A DNA stretch of 5,300 nucleotides from assembly GCA_903898975.1 (NCBI GenBank), contig CAIUHT010000257.1, positions 1 to 5,300 of the forward strand. Reading direction: 5' to 3'. Of the stretch, positions 1-5,300 are shown piece by piece. Made by a program: the position numbers and the translations under genes. Numbering within the stretch: the stretch's first letter is position 1; each line of letters begins with the position of its first letter. Source of the DNA: an uncultured Planctomycetaceae bacterium. Lineage in GTDB: Bacteria; Planctomycetota; Planctomycetia; Planctomycetales; Planctomycetaceae. Below the pieces are notes generated by a model. It was not told where the DNA came from. It was given only the letters and a program-made list of their open reading frames with translations, and made no database searches.

Positions 1-719
1 TCTTTCAGCGGCGTCACAATCCGTCCGCGATTCGTGTAGTCCTCGGGGTTTGCGCTGAAGACCAGCATCAGGTCGAGGTCGAGACGAATGGGGAAACCGC
101 GAATCTGAACGTCCCGTTCTTCCAGGACGTTGAACAACCCCACCTGGATTTTCGGAGCGAGGTCGGGCAGCTCGTTCATGCAGAAGATACCGCGATGGCT
201 GCGGGGAATCAGCCCGAAGTGCAGCACCTCTTCGCTCGCCAGGGTCTTGCCGCCGGCATGCTTGATGAGGTCGATCTCACCGATCAGATCGGCGATCGTC
301 ACGTCGGGAGTCGCCAGTTTTTCGTGGTACCGCTGCTCGCGGGGAATCCATTCCAGCGGGCAGTGGTCGCCGTGCTTGGCCAGTTGTTCGCGACCGTAAT
401 GAGAAATCGGGTGGAACGGGTCGTCCCGCAGTTCCGAGCCCGCGACGATGGGCATCTGTTCGTCGAGCAGTTCGACCAGTTGCCGGAGCATGCGGGTTTT
501 CCCTTGTCCCCGCAGCCCGAGGAACAGCATGTCGTGGAGCGAGAGCAGCCCGTTGACCACTTGGGGCAGCACGGTTTCTTCGTACCCCACGATGCCGGAA
601 AAGAGCCGCTCCTTGGCCCGCAGTTTCTTCAGCAGATTCTGCCGCATCTCAGCTTTGACGGGGCGGCTTTGCCAGCCGCTGGCACGCAGTTCGCCGACGG
701 TTTGCGGAAGGGAGGGCAT
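1..719 (-). CDS. AAA+ ATPase, ChlI/MoxR-like (N-terminal 239 residues; C-terminus off the left edge)
   Basis: This leftward gene is cut by the window edge, leaving 239 codons. The translation shows a AAA+ core: Walker A GLRGQGKT at residues 68-75, a Walker B-like segment GIFCMNELPD at 177-186, and a sensor-1-type segment VFSANPEDYTN at 220-230. The LFNVLEERDVQIRGF block (195-209) resembles the segment in magnesium-chelatase ChlI/BchI and MoxR proteins that follows Walker B. The usual Walker B Asp is Asn182 and the catalytic Glu183 is kept; from memory, NELPD is typical of a planctomycete family often labelled 'magnesium chelatase' or 'sigma-54 interacting'. No signal peptide is seen, so it should be cytoplasmic. 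Members of this superfamily remodel or insert cofactors into partners, often a VWA-domain protein; no partner is visible here. The ATG at 719 is the first in-frame ATG and has no clear Shine-Dalgarno. True chlorophyll-type chelatase function is unlikely; the exact substrate is unknown. Confidence 0.85.
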   Translation of the reverse strand, partial: MPSLPQTVGELRASGWQSRPVKAEMRQNLLKKLRAKERLFSGIVGYEETVLPQVVNGLLSLHDMLFLGLRGQGKTRMLRQLVELLDEQMPIVAGSELRDDPFHPISHYGREQLAKHGDHCPLEWIPREQRYHEKLATPDVTIADLIGEIDLIKHAGGKTLASEEVLHFGLIPRSHRGIFCMNELPDLAPKIQVGLFNVLEERDVQIRGFPIRLDLDLMLVFSANPEDYTNRGRIVTPLK

Positions 720-985
720 CGCGGAACTCAGGGGGTGGCAGGGAAAAAGGGGGATTCGCGTCCGTATAGGGCAATTGTAGGCACGGAGCGGGAGCGCGTC
801 CGCTGGGAGTCATCGGGAAACGGGCGAGTTCGTCGATTTGAGGTGTTTCGTCGGGATCCTGTGCGAGCCGTGTTCAAGAAATCAGAGTCCCTGAAAGCCG
901 GCGATCAGCGTTCCCAGCGGGCTGACCCCCTGCCATGCCCCAGGCCGGATCGGGAGGTCCCGGTCGCCAAGGCCTCGGGCCGAAG

Positions 986-1017
986 AGATTTCAGGGCGAG
1001 AAGATTTCAGATCGAGA
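986..1017. repeat. Two-copy tandem repeat of a 16-base unit
   Basis: Positions 986-1001 read agatttcagggcgaga and 1002-1017 read agatttcagatcgaga. The copies are directly adjacent and match at 14 of 16 positions. They lie in the gap between the transpeptidase and the ATPase gene, in sequence less GC-rich than its surroundings. Two copies could reflect replication slippage or a pair of binding sites; nothing in the sequence decides between these. Confidence 0.5.
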
Positions 1018-1047
1018 AGAGCCCAGCTCGGAGGGTGTCATCGGGCC

Positions 1048-1072
1048 GCCGACCCAATCGCACGCGGTCGGC
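1048..1072 (-). terminator. Possible hairpin downstream of the transpeptidase stop
   Basis: The arms gccgacc (1048-1054) and ggtcggc (1066-1072) are a perfect 7-base inverted repeat around an 11-base loop, beginning 14 bases past the transpeptidase stop on the minus strand. No T-rich run follows on that strand, so it does not meet the usual intrinsic-terminator pattern. It could aid termination or protect the 3' end of the transcript, or be chance in GC-rich DNA. Confidence 0.3.
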
Positions 1073-1086
1073 AGCAAGAACCTTGA

Positions 1087-2859
1087 TCAATGCCCAGCGG
1101 GGCGTCCGTGCTTGCGTGGATCGCTGCCCCCCCGCAGGCCATCCGGTCCCCGTGCCGTCGCCTGCACCACGCCACTCTCCCCCCGGCGGTTCACCGCGTG
1201 CCCGCGGCGTTCCAGTTCCTCCGCGACCTCCCCGGGAAAGCCTGGCTCCAGTTCCAGCCGGTGCGGCATCCACTGATGATGCACCCGGGGAGCCTCGATC
1301 GCCGTCTGCGGGGTCAGCCCAAATCGCTGCATGTTCAGCAGCACCTGCAGGGTCGCCGTAATGATCCGCGGCCCCCCCGACGCCCCCACCACGAACTCCG
1401 CCCGCCCGTCCCGCACCACAATCGTTGGCGTCATGCTCGACAGGGGTTTCTTCCCCGGGGCGACTCCATTGTGCCTGCTTTGCAGCAGTCCAAACGCATT
1501 GGGCTCCCCGGGTCGCGCGGTGAAGTCGTCCATCTCGTTGTTCAACACAATCCCATACTTCGGCTCCACCACAAAACTGCCGAAGGCGGTGTTGATGGTC
1601 TCGGTGCAGGCGACCGCGTTCCCCTCGGCGTCGATGATCGAAAAGTGTGTTGTCCCCGCATCGTCGGGAAGCTGGAACCGACCATAGGCCTCGGCAGGGC
1701 CCGTTCGTGCCGGATCGACCCGCTCGGCCAATGCTGCCGCATAGCGGGGCGAGAGCAGCCGGGCCAGCGGCACCTGGACAAAGTCGGTGTCCCCCAAGTA
1801 CTCGGCCCGGTCGGCGAACGCGTGCTGCAGCGACTCGCCCAGCAGGTGCAGCCAGCCAGGTGATTGTCGCGTGAGTGGGGCGGGGAACTTCGGTTCCGCC
1901 GCAGCGAGAATGTTGAGCGTCTCGATCAACGCCACGCCGCCACTCGACGGTGGGGGCATGGTGAAGAGTGTCCCGGTTCCCAGGCTGCGGCTGAGAGCGG
2001 TTCGCCGCACCGGTTTCTGGCTGGCGAGGTCGGCCAGCGACAGGTTTCCACCCTGCCGGGTCACTTCGGCGACAATCGCCTCAGCCACCGGCCCCGCATG
2101 AAAACCGCCCGGCCCCCGCGCGGCGATCTGTTCCAGCACCTCGCCGAGTGGCGAGTGAAAGCGGGCCTCGCGCGGCCACGGTTCACCCGCGTTGAGATAC
2201 CGCTTCCAGAGGGGAGCGAACCGCTCGCGAAAGCCCGGATGGGCGGCGAAGTCGGCGAGCGTCTCGGCCTGCACTTCGCGGTCATGCTCGTCGATGGGAA
2301 CCCCGTCGCGGACCAGCGCCTGCACCGGGGCGAGCACAGTCCGCAGATTGAGTCGTCCATGGTCGGAGAGCACCTGGCACAGCCCGGCGACCTGGCCGGG
2401 AACTGCCACCGCCAGTCCGCCGTACACGCTGGACCGGTCGGCGGACTCTGCGGGTGGGGTCGTTGCCGCGGTGCTGGAGGCGTATTGATCGGCCCGGGCG
2501 GCGGCGGGGGCCCGCTCTCGATAGTCGTAGACCGCAAGGGTCTGGTCGCGGGCGTTCCAGTAGAGCAGGAAGCCTCCTCCGCCGAGGCCCGAACTCGCGG
2601 GGCGCACAACTCCCAGCGCGAAGGCGGTCCCGACCGCGGCATCGACCACGTTCCCGCCCTGTTTCAACAGGGCCAAGCCCACCTCGCTGGCGGCGGGATG
2701 ATCGGCGGCGACCACCGCCCGCTGATAGACCCGCTCGGCCACGGGAGATTCGCCGCGGGCGCCGCTTCCACCAAGGCAGAGCCCGGCCAGCGCGGCTGCC
2801 ATGGGAATCCGCAGCGACAGGAACCGGGCCAGGAGGGGGAGTGCAGGGAGGGCGGACAT
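1087..2859 (-). CDS. ggt: Gamma-glutamyltranspeptidase (glutathione hydrolase), exported
   Basis: The 590-residue product is a full-length gamma-glutamyltranspeptidase, an Ntn-hydrolase that cleaves or transfers the gamma-glutamyl group of glutathione and related compounds, normally in the periplasm. The nucleophile is Thr403 at the start of TTHFSIID, where the precursor should cut itself into a large chain and a 188-residue small chain. Aligning by motif with the E. coli enzyme, every key residue is present: Arg114 (YDYRERAP), Thr421 and Asn423 (TINTAFG), Asp445 (NNEMDDF), Ser474-Ser475 (PLSSMTP) and Gly495-Gly496 (GASGGPRI). A lid-loop-like stretch (TARPGEPNAFGL, 446-457) and the C-terminal SDPRK signature are also there. 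The ATG at 2859 was chosen because it gives a signal peptide: Arg12 and Arg17, then a hydrophobic stretch at about 18-31. The frame stays open 76 codons upstream to 3087, but that extension is Pro/Ala/Arg-rich and unlike the family. Neither start has a clear Shine-Dalgarno. Cys28 lacks a proper lipobox, so a lipoprotein is unlikely. Confidence 0.95.
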   Translation of the reverse strand: MSALPALPLLARFLSLRIPMAAALAGLCLGGSGARGESPVAERVYQRAVVAADHPAASEVGLALLKQGGNVVDAAVGTAFALGVVRPASSGLGGGGFLLYWNARDQTLAVYDYRERAPAAARADQYASSTAATTPPAESADRSSVYGGLAVAVPGQVAGLCQVLSDHGRLNLRTVLAPVQALVRDGVPIDEHDREVQAETLADFAAHPGFRERFAPLWKRYLNAGEPWPREARFHSPLGEVLEQIAARGPGGFHAGPVAEAIVAEVTRQGGNLSLADLASQKPVRRTALSRSLGTGTLFTMPPPSSGGVALIETLNILAAAEPKFPAPLTRQSPGWLHLLGESLQHAFADRAEYLGDTDFVQVPLARLLSPRYAAALAERVDPARTGPAEAYGRFQLPDDAGTTHFSIIDAEGNAVACTETINTAFGSFVVEPKYGIVLNNEMDDFTARPGEPNAFGLLQSRHNGVAPGKKPLSSMTPTIVVRDGRAEFVVGASGGPRIITATLQVLLNMQRFGLTPQTAIEAPRVHHQWMPHRLELEPGFPGEVAEELERRGHAVNRRGESGVVQATARGPDGLRGGSDPRKHGRPAGH

Positions 2860-3097
2860 GGCGTTCGGGCAACAGGACCGGTAAGGGGAGCTCTGGTGGC
2901 AGCGAGTGGTCGAGTCGGGAGCTGGCCGGGCTGCGGGGGGTGCAGCAAGACTGGGCGAGAGGAGGTTCGTGCGCACAGGCTGTCGCCCCGCGGCGGTTCG
3001 CAGGGCAGGGCAGCGTGCGTCCAGCGAGGCGACACTGTCCTGGGGAAGCGGTCTGCCTGCGGGGGCCGCGACCCGTGCCGCACCCACTTCTTAACCG

Positions 3098-3114
3098 ACC
3101 GTTATCGTAATGGT
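3098..3114. promoter_or_regulatory. Inverted repeat, candidate operator or small hairpin
   Basis: The sequence accgtta-tcg-taatggt has 7-base arms around a 3-base centre; six pairs are Watson-Crick and one is G-T. It sits in the more AT-containing part of the divergent region, about 160 bases before the rightward gene and 240 before the chosen transpeptidase start. As DNA it could bind a dimeric regulator acting on either direction. No regulator gene is visible in the window. Confidence 0.3.
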
Positions 3115-3175
3115 TTGGGCGACAAAACAGCACCACTCATCGGGGTGGGCCCGCCTTCGCGAGTGGGGGCGAATG

Positions 3176-3204
3176 TTGCAAATTCCGCGTTGGAAGACGA
3201 TATT
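3176..3204 (+). promoter_or_regulatory. Weak sigma-70-like promoter candidate for the Gfo/Idh/MocA gene
   Basis: TTGCAA (3176-3181) and GATATT (3199-3204) each match four of six positions of the bacterial -35 and -10 consensus and are 17 bases apart. The -10 would lie about 70 bases before the start codon. Planctomycete promoters are poorly defined and four-of-six matches arise by chance, so this is only a candidate. Confidence 0.22.
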
Positions 3205-3261
3205 CAAGGCACCGTTTCACTGGTTCCGTGTCGGGGACTGTTGGGGGTCCCGCTTGCATCG

Positions 3262-3266
3262 AGGAG
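3262..3266 (+). promoter_or_regulatory. Ribosome binding site that fixes the Gfo/Idh/MocA start
   Basis: AGGAG (within gaggagc) ends six bases before the ATG at 3273, an ideal Shine-Dalgarno spacing. It supports the 3273 start over the in-frame ATG at 3228, which would add 15 residues with no family resemblance ahead of the nucleotide-binding fold. Confidence 0.8.
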
Positions 3267-3272
3267 CGTTTC

Positions 3273-4388
3273 ATGGGCAAGAGTCAGGTCAACGTGGCGA
3301 TGGTCGGTCTGGGCTTCGGGGCCGAGTTCATCCCGATTTACCAAGCTCATCCTCAGGCCAACGTCGTGGCGATCTGCCAGCGGAATGCCGAGAAGATGAA
3401 CAAGCTGGGGGACCAGCTGGGGATCGCCGCCCGCTACACGAAGTTCGAAGACGTGTTGAAAGACAAGTCGGTCGACTTCGTGCACATCAACTCGCCCATT
3501 CCCGATCACGCCTGGATGTCGATTGCCGCCCTCGAGGCGGGCAAGCACGTCATGTGCACCGTCCCCATGGCGACCACCATCGAAGACTGCCAGAAAATCT
3601 GCGAGACGGTCAAGAAGACCGGCCTCCGCTACATGATGGCCGAAACGGTGGTCTACAGCCGCGAGTTCCTGTTCATCCAGGAGCTGTACCAGAAGGGCGA
3701 GCTGGGCAAGATCCAGCACCTGGCGGCCTCGCACCCGCAAGACATGGATGGCTGGCCCGACTACTGGGAGCGGATGATTCCCATGCACTACGCCACGCAC
3801 GTGGTCAGCCCGGTCCTGGGGCTGATGAACAAGCGGGCCGAGTACGTCAGCTGCTTCGGCTCGGGGACGGTCCGCGAAGACATCCAGAAGAAGTCGGGCA
3901 ACAAGTTCGCCGTCGAAAGCTGTCACATCAAGATCAAGGATTCCGATGTGACCGCCCACATCTGGCGGTTTCTGTACGACGTCGCCCGCCAGTATCGCGA
4001 GAGCGTCGATGTGTACGGGACGAAGCAGAGCTTCGAGTGGTCGCTGGTCGAGGGGGAACCGCACGTGCTGCACACGGCGAAGAAGCCCGAGCACGAGATC
4101 CCCAGCAAGGTCGAGGTGCCCGACTACGCTCACAAGCTGCCCGAGCCGATCCGCAAGTTCACCCGCTCCATTCAGGATGCCGAGCACCTCTCGTTCATCC
4201 AGGGGGGCGGGCATGGCGGTTCGCATCCGCACCTCGTGCACGAGTTTGTCAGTTCGCTCATCAGCGACCGCGATCCGTGGCCGAACGCCCCGCTGTCGGC
4301 GAACTGGACCTGCGTGGGCATCTGTGCCCACCAGTCGGCGTTGAAGGGGGGCGAGATTGTGAAGCTCCCTGACTTCACCCTGGCGTAG
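3273..4388 (+). CDS. Gfo/Idh/MocA-family oxidoreductase-like protein with altered catalytic residues
   Basis: The 371-residue product begins with a Rossmann fold (beta strand VNVAMVGLGFG, glycine motif G12-x-G14-x-G16). After it come the INSPIPDH segment (72-79) and GKHVMCTVPMA (90-100), marking a Gfo/Idh/MocA nucleotide-binding domain; the alpha/beta substrate domain follows from about residue 125. Family members are NAD(P)-dependent sugar or inositol dehydrogenases. The usual EKP motif here reads T96-V97-P98, removing the catalytic Lys, and the usual DxxxH reads H172-Y-A-T-H176, so Asp is also replaced while His176 stays. The C-terminal part has a Gly/His-rich stretch, GGGHGGSHPH (311-320), and ends VKLPDFTLA. 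Both loosely recall GH109 NAD-dependent glycosidases, a resemblance from memory only. There is no signal peptide, so it is presumably cytoplasmic. The ThuA-like gene follows on the same strand after 167 bases. Family assignment is secure; substrate and reaction are not. Confidence 0.93.
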   Translation: MGKSQVNVAMVGLGFGAEFIPIYQAHPQANVVAICQRNAEKMNKLGDQLGIAARYTKFEDVLKDKSVDFVHINSPIPDHAWMSIAALEAGKHVMCTVPMATTIEDCQKICETVKKTGLRYMMAETVVYSREFLFIQELYQKGELGKIQHLAASHPQDMDGWPDYWERMIPMHYATHVVSPVLGLMNKRAEYVSCFGSGTVREDIQKKSGNKFAVESCHIKIKDSDVTAHIWRFLYDVARQYRESVDVYGTKQSFEWSLVEGEPHVLHTAKKPEHEIPSKVEVPDYAHKLPEPIRKFTRSIQDAEHLSFIQGGGHGGSHPHLVHEFVSSLISDRDPWPNAPLSANWTCVGICAHQSALKGGEIVKLPDFTLA

Positions 4389-4404
4389 AACCCGACCCGG
4401 CGAC

Positions 4405-4427
4405 CCACGGGCCCATACCGCCCGTGG
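4405..4427 (+). terminator. Hairpin 16 bases after the Gfo/Idh/MocA stop
   Basis: The arms ccacgggc (4405-4412) and gcccgtgg (4420-4427) are a perfect 8-base inverted repeat with a 7-base loop. No T-tract follows, so intrinsic termination in the E. coli style is not assured. Its position immediately after the stop fits a terminator or 3'-end stabiliser. Confidence 0.45.
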
Positions 4428-4448
4428 CCCCGCGCGTCGCAAGGGCAT

Positions 4449-4483
4449 TTCACCGGGGCTGGGTCATCCCCCGCCCCGGTGGA
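4449..4483 (+). terminator. Second strong hairpin between the rightward genes
   Basis: The arms caccggggc (4451-4459) and gccccggtg (4473-4481) pair perfectly over 9 bases; a T-G and a T-A pair extend the stem outward to 4449 and 4483. The loop can form an inner GGG-TCAT-CCC pair. A modest T-containing stretch (ctcttt, 4491-4496) follows a few bases on. With the first hairpin it probably reduces read-through into the ThuA-like gene. Confidence 0.45.
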
Positions 4484-4507
4484 CTACCCACTCTTTCAAG
4501 CAGCTTC

Positions 4508-4529
4508 GGCCGGTGCGGCAGGCCCGGCC
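4508..4529 (+). other. Third, weaker inverted repeat ahead of the ThuA-like gene
   Basis: The arms ggccgg (4508-4513) and ccggcc (4524-4529) form a 6-base perfect inverted repeat around 10 bases, ending 26 bases before the start codon. It could fold in the 5' leader of the ThuA-like mRNA, but six-base GC arms are common in DNA of this composition. Confidence 0.25.
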
Positions 4530-4555
4530 CCACTTCAGACTCTCAGGTAAGCCTC

Positions 4556-5300
4556 ATGCGTGACGGTCAGCAGTCAGGTTCCAGTTGGCGGCGGATGTTC
4601 GGGCTGGTGCTCGTCGCCGTGTGCGGCATGCTGGGAGCGGGTTCGGTTCCGCTGCACGCCGCCGAACCTGCGGTCAAGGTGCTGTTCCTGGGCGACAGTG
4701 GGCATCATCGCCCGGCCGAACGTGCCGCGCAACTGGTCCCCGTCCTGCGCGAGCGCGGGATCGAAATCCAGTACACCGATGACGTCAAGGTGCTCGACAC
4801 CGCGACCCTTGCCCGCTTCGACGGACTGATGATCTACGCCAACATCGGCGAGATCTCCCCCGCTCAAGAGCAGGCGCTGCTCGACTATGTCGAGGGGGGC
4901 CGCGGGCTCATCGCCCTGCACTGTGCCACCTACTGCTTCCTCAACTCGCCCCGGTACATCGAACTGGTGGGTGGGCAGTTCCAGCGGCACGGTTTCGAAC
5001 TGTTCCGCACCCGCATCGACGAGCCGACGCATCCAATCATGCAGGGCTTCAACGGCTTCGAAAGCGTCGATGAGTCGTACGTGCACCACAAGCACAACGA
5101 CAAAGACCGCATCGTGCTCGAACGCCGGGTCGATGGCGAGCGAGCCGAGCCCTACACCTGGGTCCGCACCGAGGGCAAGGGGCGGGTCTTCTACACCGCC
5201 TGGGGACACGACCAACGGACATTTTCACAGCCCGGATTTCACTCGCTCGTGGCGCGGGGAATCCTCTGGGCCGCGGGATCGGGCTTTGAGGATGCGGCCA
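4556..5300 (+). CDS. Exported ThuA-domain protein (N-terminal 248 residues; continues past the right edge)
   Basis: The frame opens at the ATG at 4556 and is still open at the window end. Residues 1-36 look like an export signal: Arg12-Arg13, a hydrophobic run at about 15-29, and an Ala-x-Ala-type end near LHAAEP. This gives a periplasmic or envelope location. A ThuA-like (trehalose-utilisation type, class I glutamine-amidotransferase-like) domain spans about 39-241, with VLFLGDSGHH (42-51), GGRGLIALHCATY (114-126), the DESYVH segment (172-177) and VFYTAWGHDQRTF (211-223). Such domains usually take 200-240 residues. The frame runs on past the domain's normal end (GILWAAG), so a further domain may follow. 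In planctomycetes ThuA is often the N-terminal part of large proteins with HEAT-repeat and cytochrome c modules; that is inference here. A weak AGG (4545-4547) lies eight bases before the ATG. The alternative start at Met14 would drop the Arg pair and is less likely. Confidence 0.88.
   Translation, partial: MRDGQQSGSSWRRMFGLVLVAVCGMLGAGSVPLHAAEPAVKVLFLGDSGHHRPAERAAQLVPVLRERGIEIQYTDDVKVLDTATLARFDGLMIYANIGEISPAQEQALLDYVEGGRGLIALHCATYCFLNSPRYIELVGGQFQRHGFELFRTRIDEPTHPIMQGFNGFESVDESYVHHKHNDKDRIVLERRVDGERAEPYTWVRTEGKGRVFYTAWGHDQRTFSQPGFHSLVARGILWAAGSGFEDAA

Larger units (their letters stand above)
720..1086. other. Gene-free stretch between the transpeptidase and the ATPase
   Basis: This gap of 367 bases separates two same-strand genes. 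No reading frame here shows recognisable protein features; the long open frames crossing it are in high-GC sequence and resemble no family. It contains a hairpin just past the transpeptidase stop, a two-copy 16-base tandem repeat, and a near-palindrome at 948-965 (arms GATCGGGA and TCCCGGTC). On the minus strand a TACAAT hexamer (779-774) could be a -10 box for the ATPase gene, but no convincing -35 lies at the right distance. The length suggests the ATPase has its own promoter rather than being tightly co-transcribed with the transpeptidase. Confidence 0.5.
2860..3272. other. Divergent intergenic control region
   Basis: This stretch of 413 bases separates the starts of the leftward transpeptidase and the rightward Gfo/Idh/MocA gene, so promoters for both should lie here. 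The transpeptidase-proximal half (2860-3080) is very G/C-rich with no recognisable element. The half from about 3088 is more AT-containing and holds the inverted repeat at 3098-3114, an imperfect hairpin with arms at 3133-3138 and 3161-3166 (ccactc/gagtgg), and a weak promoter-like pair. No small gene was convincing. If the transpeptidase started at its upstream in-frame ATG (3087), the region would shrink to about 185 bases. Confidence 0.5.

Noticed and set aside
774..779. TACAAT on the minus strand as a firm ATPase promoter
   Set aside because: No -35-like hexamer occurs at 16-18 bases upstream; kept only as a remark in the gap entry.
195..1361. Plus-strand open frame of 388 codons opposite the ATPase and transpeptidase
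   Set aside because: The product is rich in Arg, Pro and Gln with no domain resemblance, and it lies antisense to two well-supported genes. High-GC DNA routinely leaves such frames open.
2938..2990. Possible tRNA or structured RNA in the GC-rich part of the divergent region
   Set aside because: No cloverleaf, TTC-type loop or paired acceptor arms could be assembled.
2282..3136. Minus-strand open frame overlapping the transpeptidase N-terminus in another frame
   Set aside because: The product is Arg/Pro-rich and the overlapping transpeptidase frame carries the conserved family sequence throughout.
1864..3399. Plus-strand open frame of 511 codons opposite the transpeptidase and crossing into the next gene
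   Set aside because: The opposite strand encodes a complete transpeptidase with all catalytic motifs; this frame gives a low-complexity Gly/Arg-rich product and overlaps the Gfo/Idh/MocA start out of frame.
3204..4448. Minus-strand open frame of 414 codons opposite the Gfo/Idh/MocA gene
   Set aside because: It mirrors the codon structure of the real gene, giving a Val/Asp/Leu/His-rich product with no recognisable fold.
4574..5215. Minus-strand open frame of 213 codons opposite the ThuA-like gene
   Set aside because: The plus strand shows signal peptide and ThuA motifs in order; the antisense product resembles nothing known.

Overview
The window looks like chromosomal DNA from a GC-rich bacterium, most probably a planctomycete (PVC superphylum). 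This is inferred from gene content, not from a marker gene. The signs are a ChlI/MoxR-like ATPase with an NE-type Walker B, a Gfo/Idh/MocA protein of the 'CTVPMA' type, and an exported ThuA-domain protein with sequence continuing past its domain. No rRNA, tRNA, CRISPR array, insertion sequence, integrase or phage gene was recognised.

Layout: four protein genes form two divergent pairs. Leftward (minus strand) are a gamma-glutamyltranspeptidase (1087-2859) and, 367 bases further on, the N-terminal half of an AAA+ ATPase (1-719, cut by the left edge). Rightward (plus strand) are a Gfo/Idh/MocA-family protein (3273-4388) and a secreted ThuA-like protein (4556 to the right edge, cut). The divergent control region is 2860-3272. 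It holds a near-perfect inverted repeat at 3098-3114 and a weak promoter-like pair ahead of the rightward gene. The 167-base gap between the rightward genes contains two strong hairpins and one weaker one. The 720-1086 gap holds a short tandem repeat and two hairpin-forming stretches but no convincing gene.

How the genes may work together: the Gfo/Idh/MocA plus ThuA pairing recalls the rhizobial thuA-thuB genes, in which a Gfo/Idh/MocA dehydrogenase and a ThuA protein convert disaccharides to 3-keto derivatives. Here the ThuA protein carries an export signal while the oxidoreductase does not, so they would work in different compartments. The transpeptidase is an independent periplasmic enzyme for glutathione and gamma-glutamyl compounds. 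The ATPase probably belongs to a chaperone-like ATPase system whose partner lies outside the window.

The most notable observation is in the Gfo/Idh/MocA protein. Two of the three classical catalytic residues (Lys of the EKP motif, and Asp of the DxxxH motif) are replaced, while the NAD-binding glycine motif and the His are kept. No clear previously undescribed multi-gene system is visible; the remainder is mostly ordinary planctomycete-type housekeeping and catabolic content.
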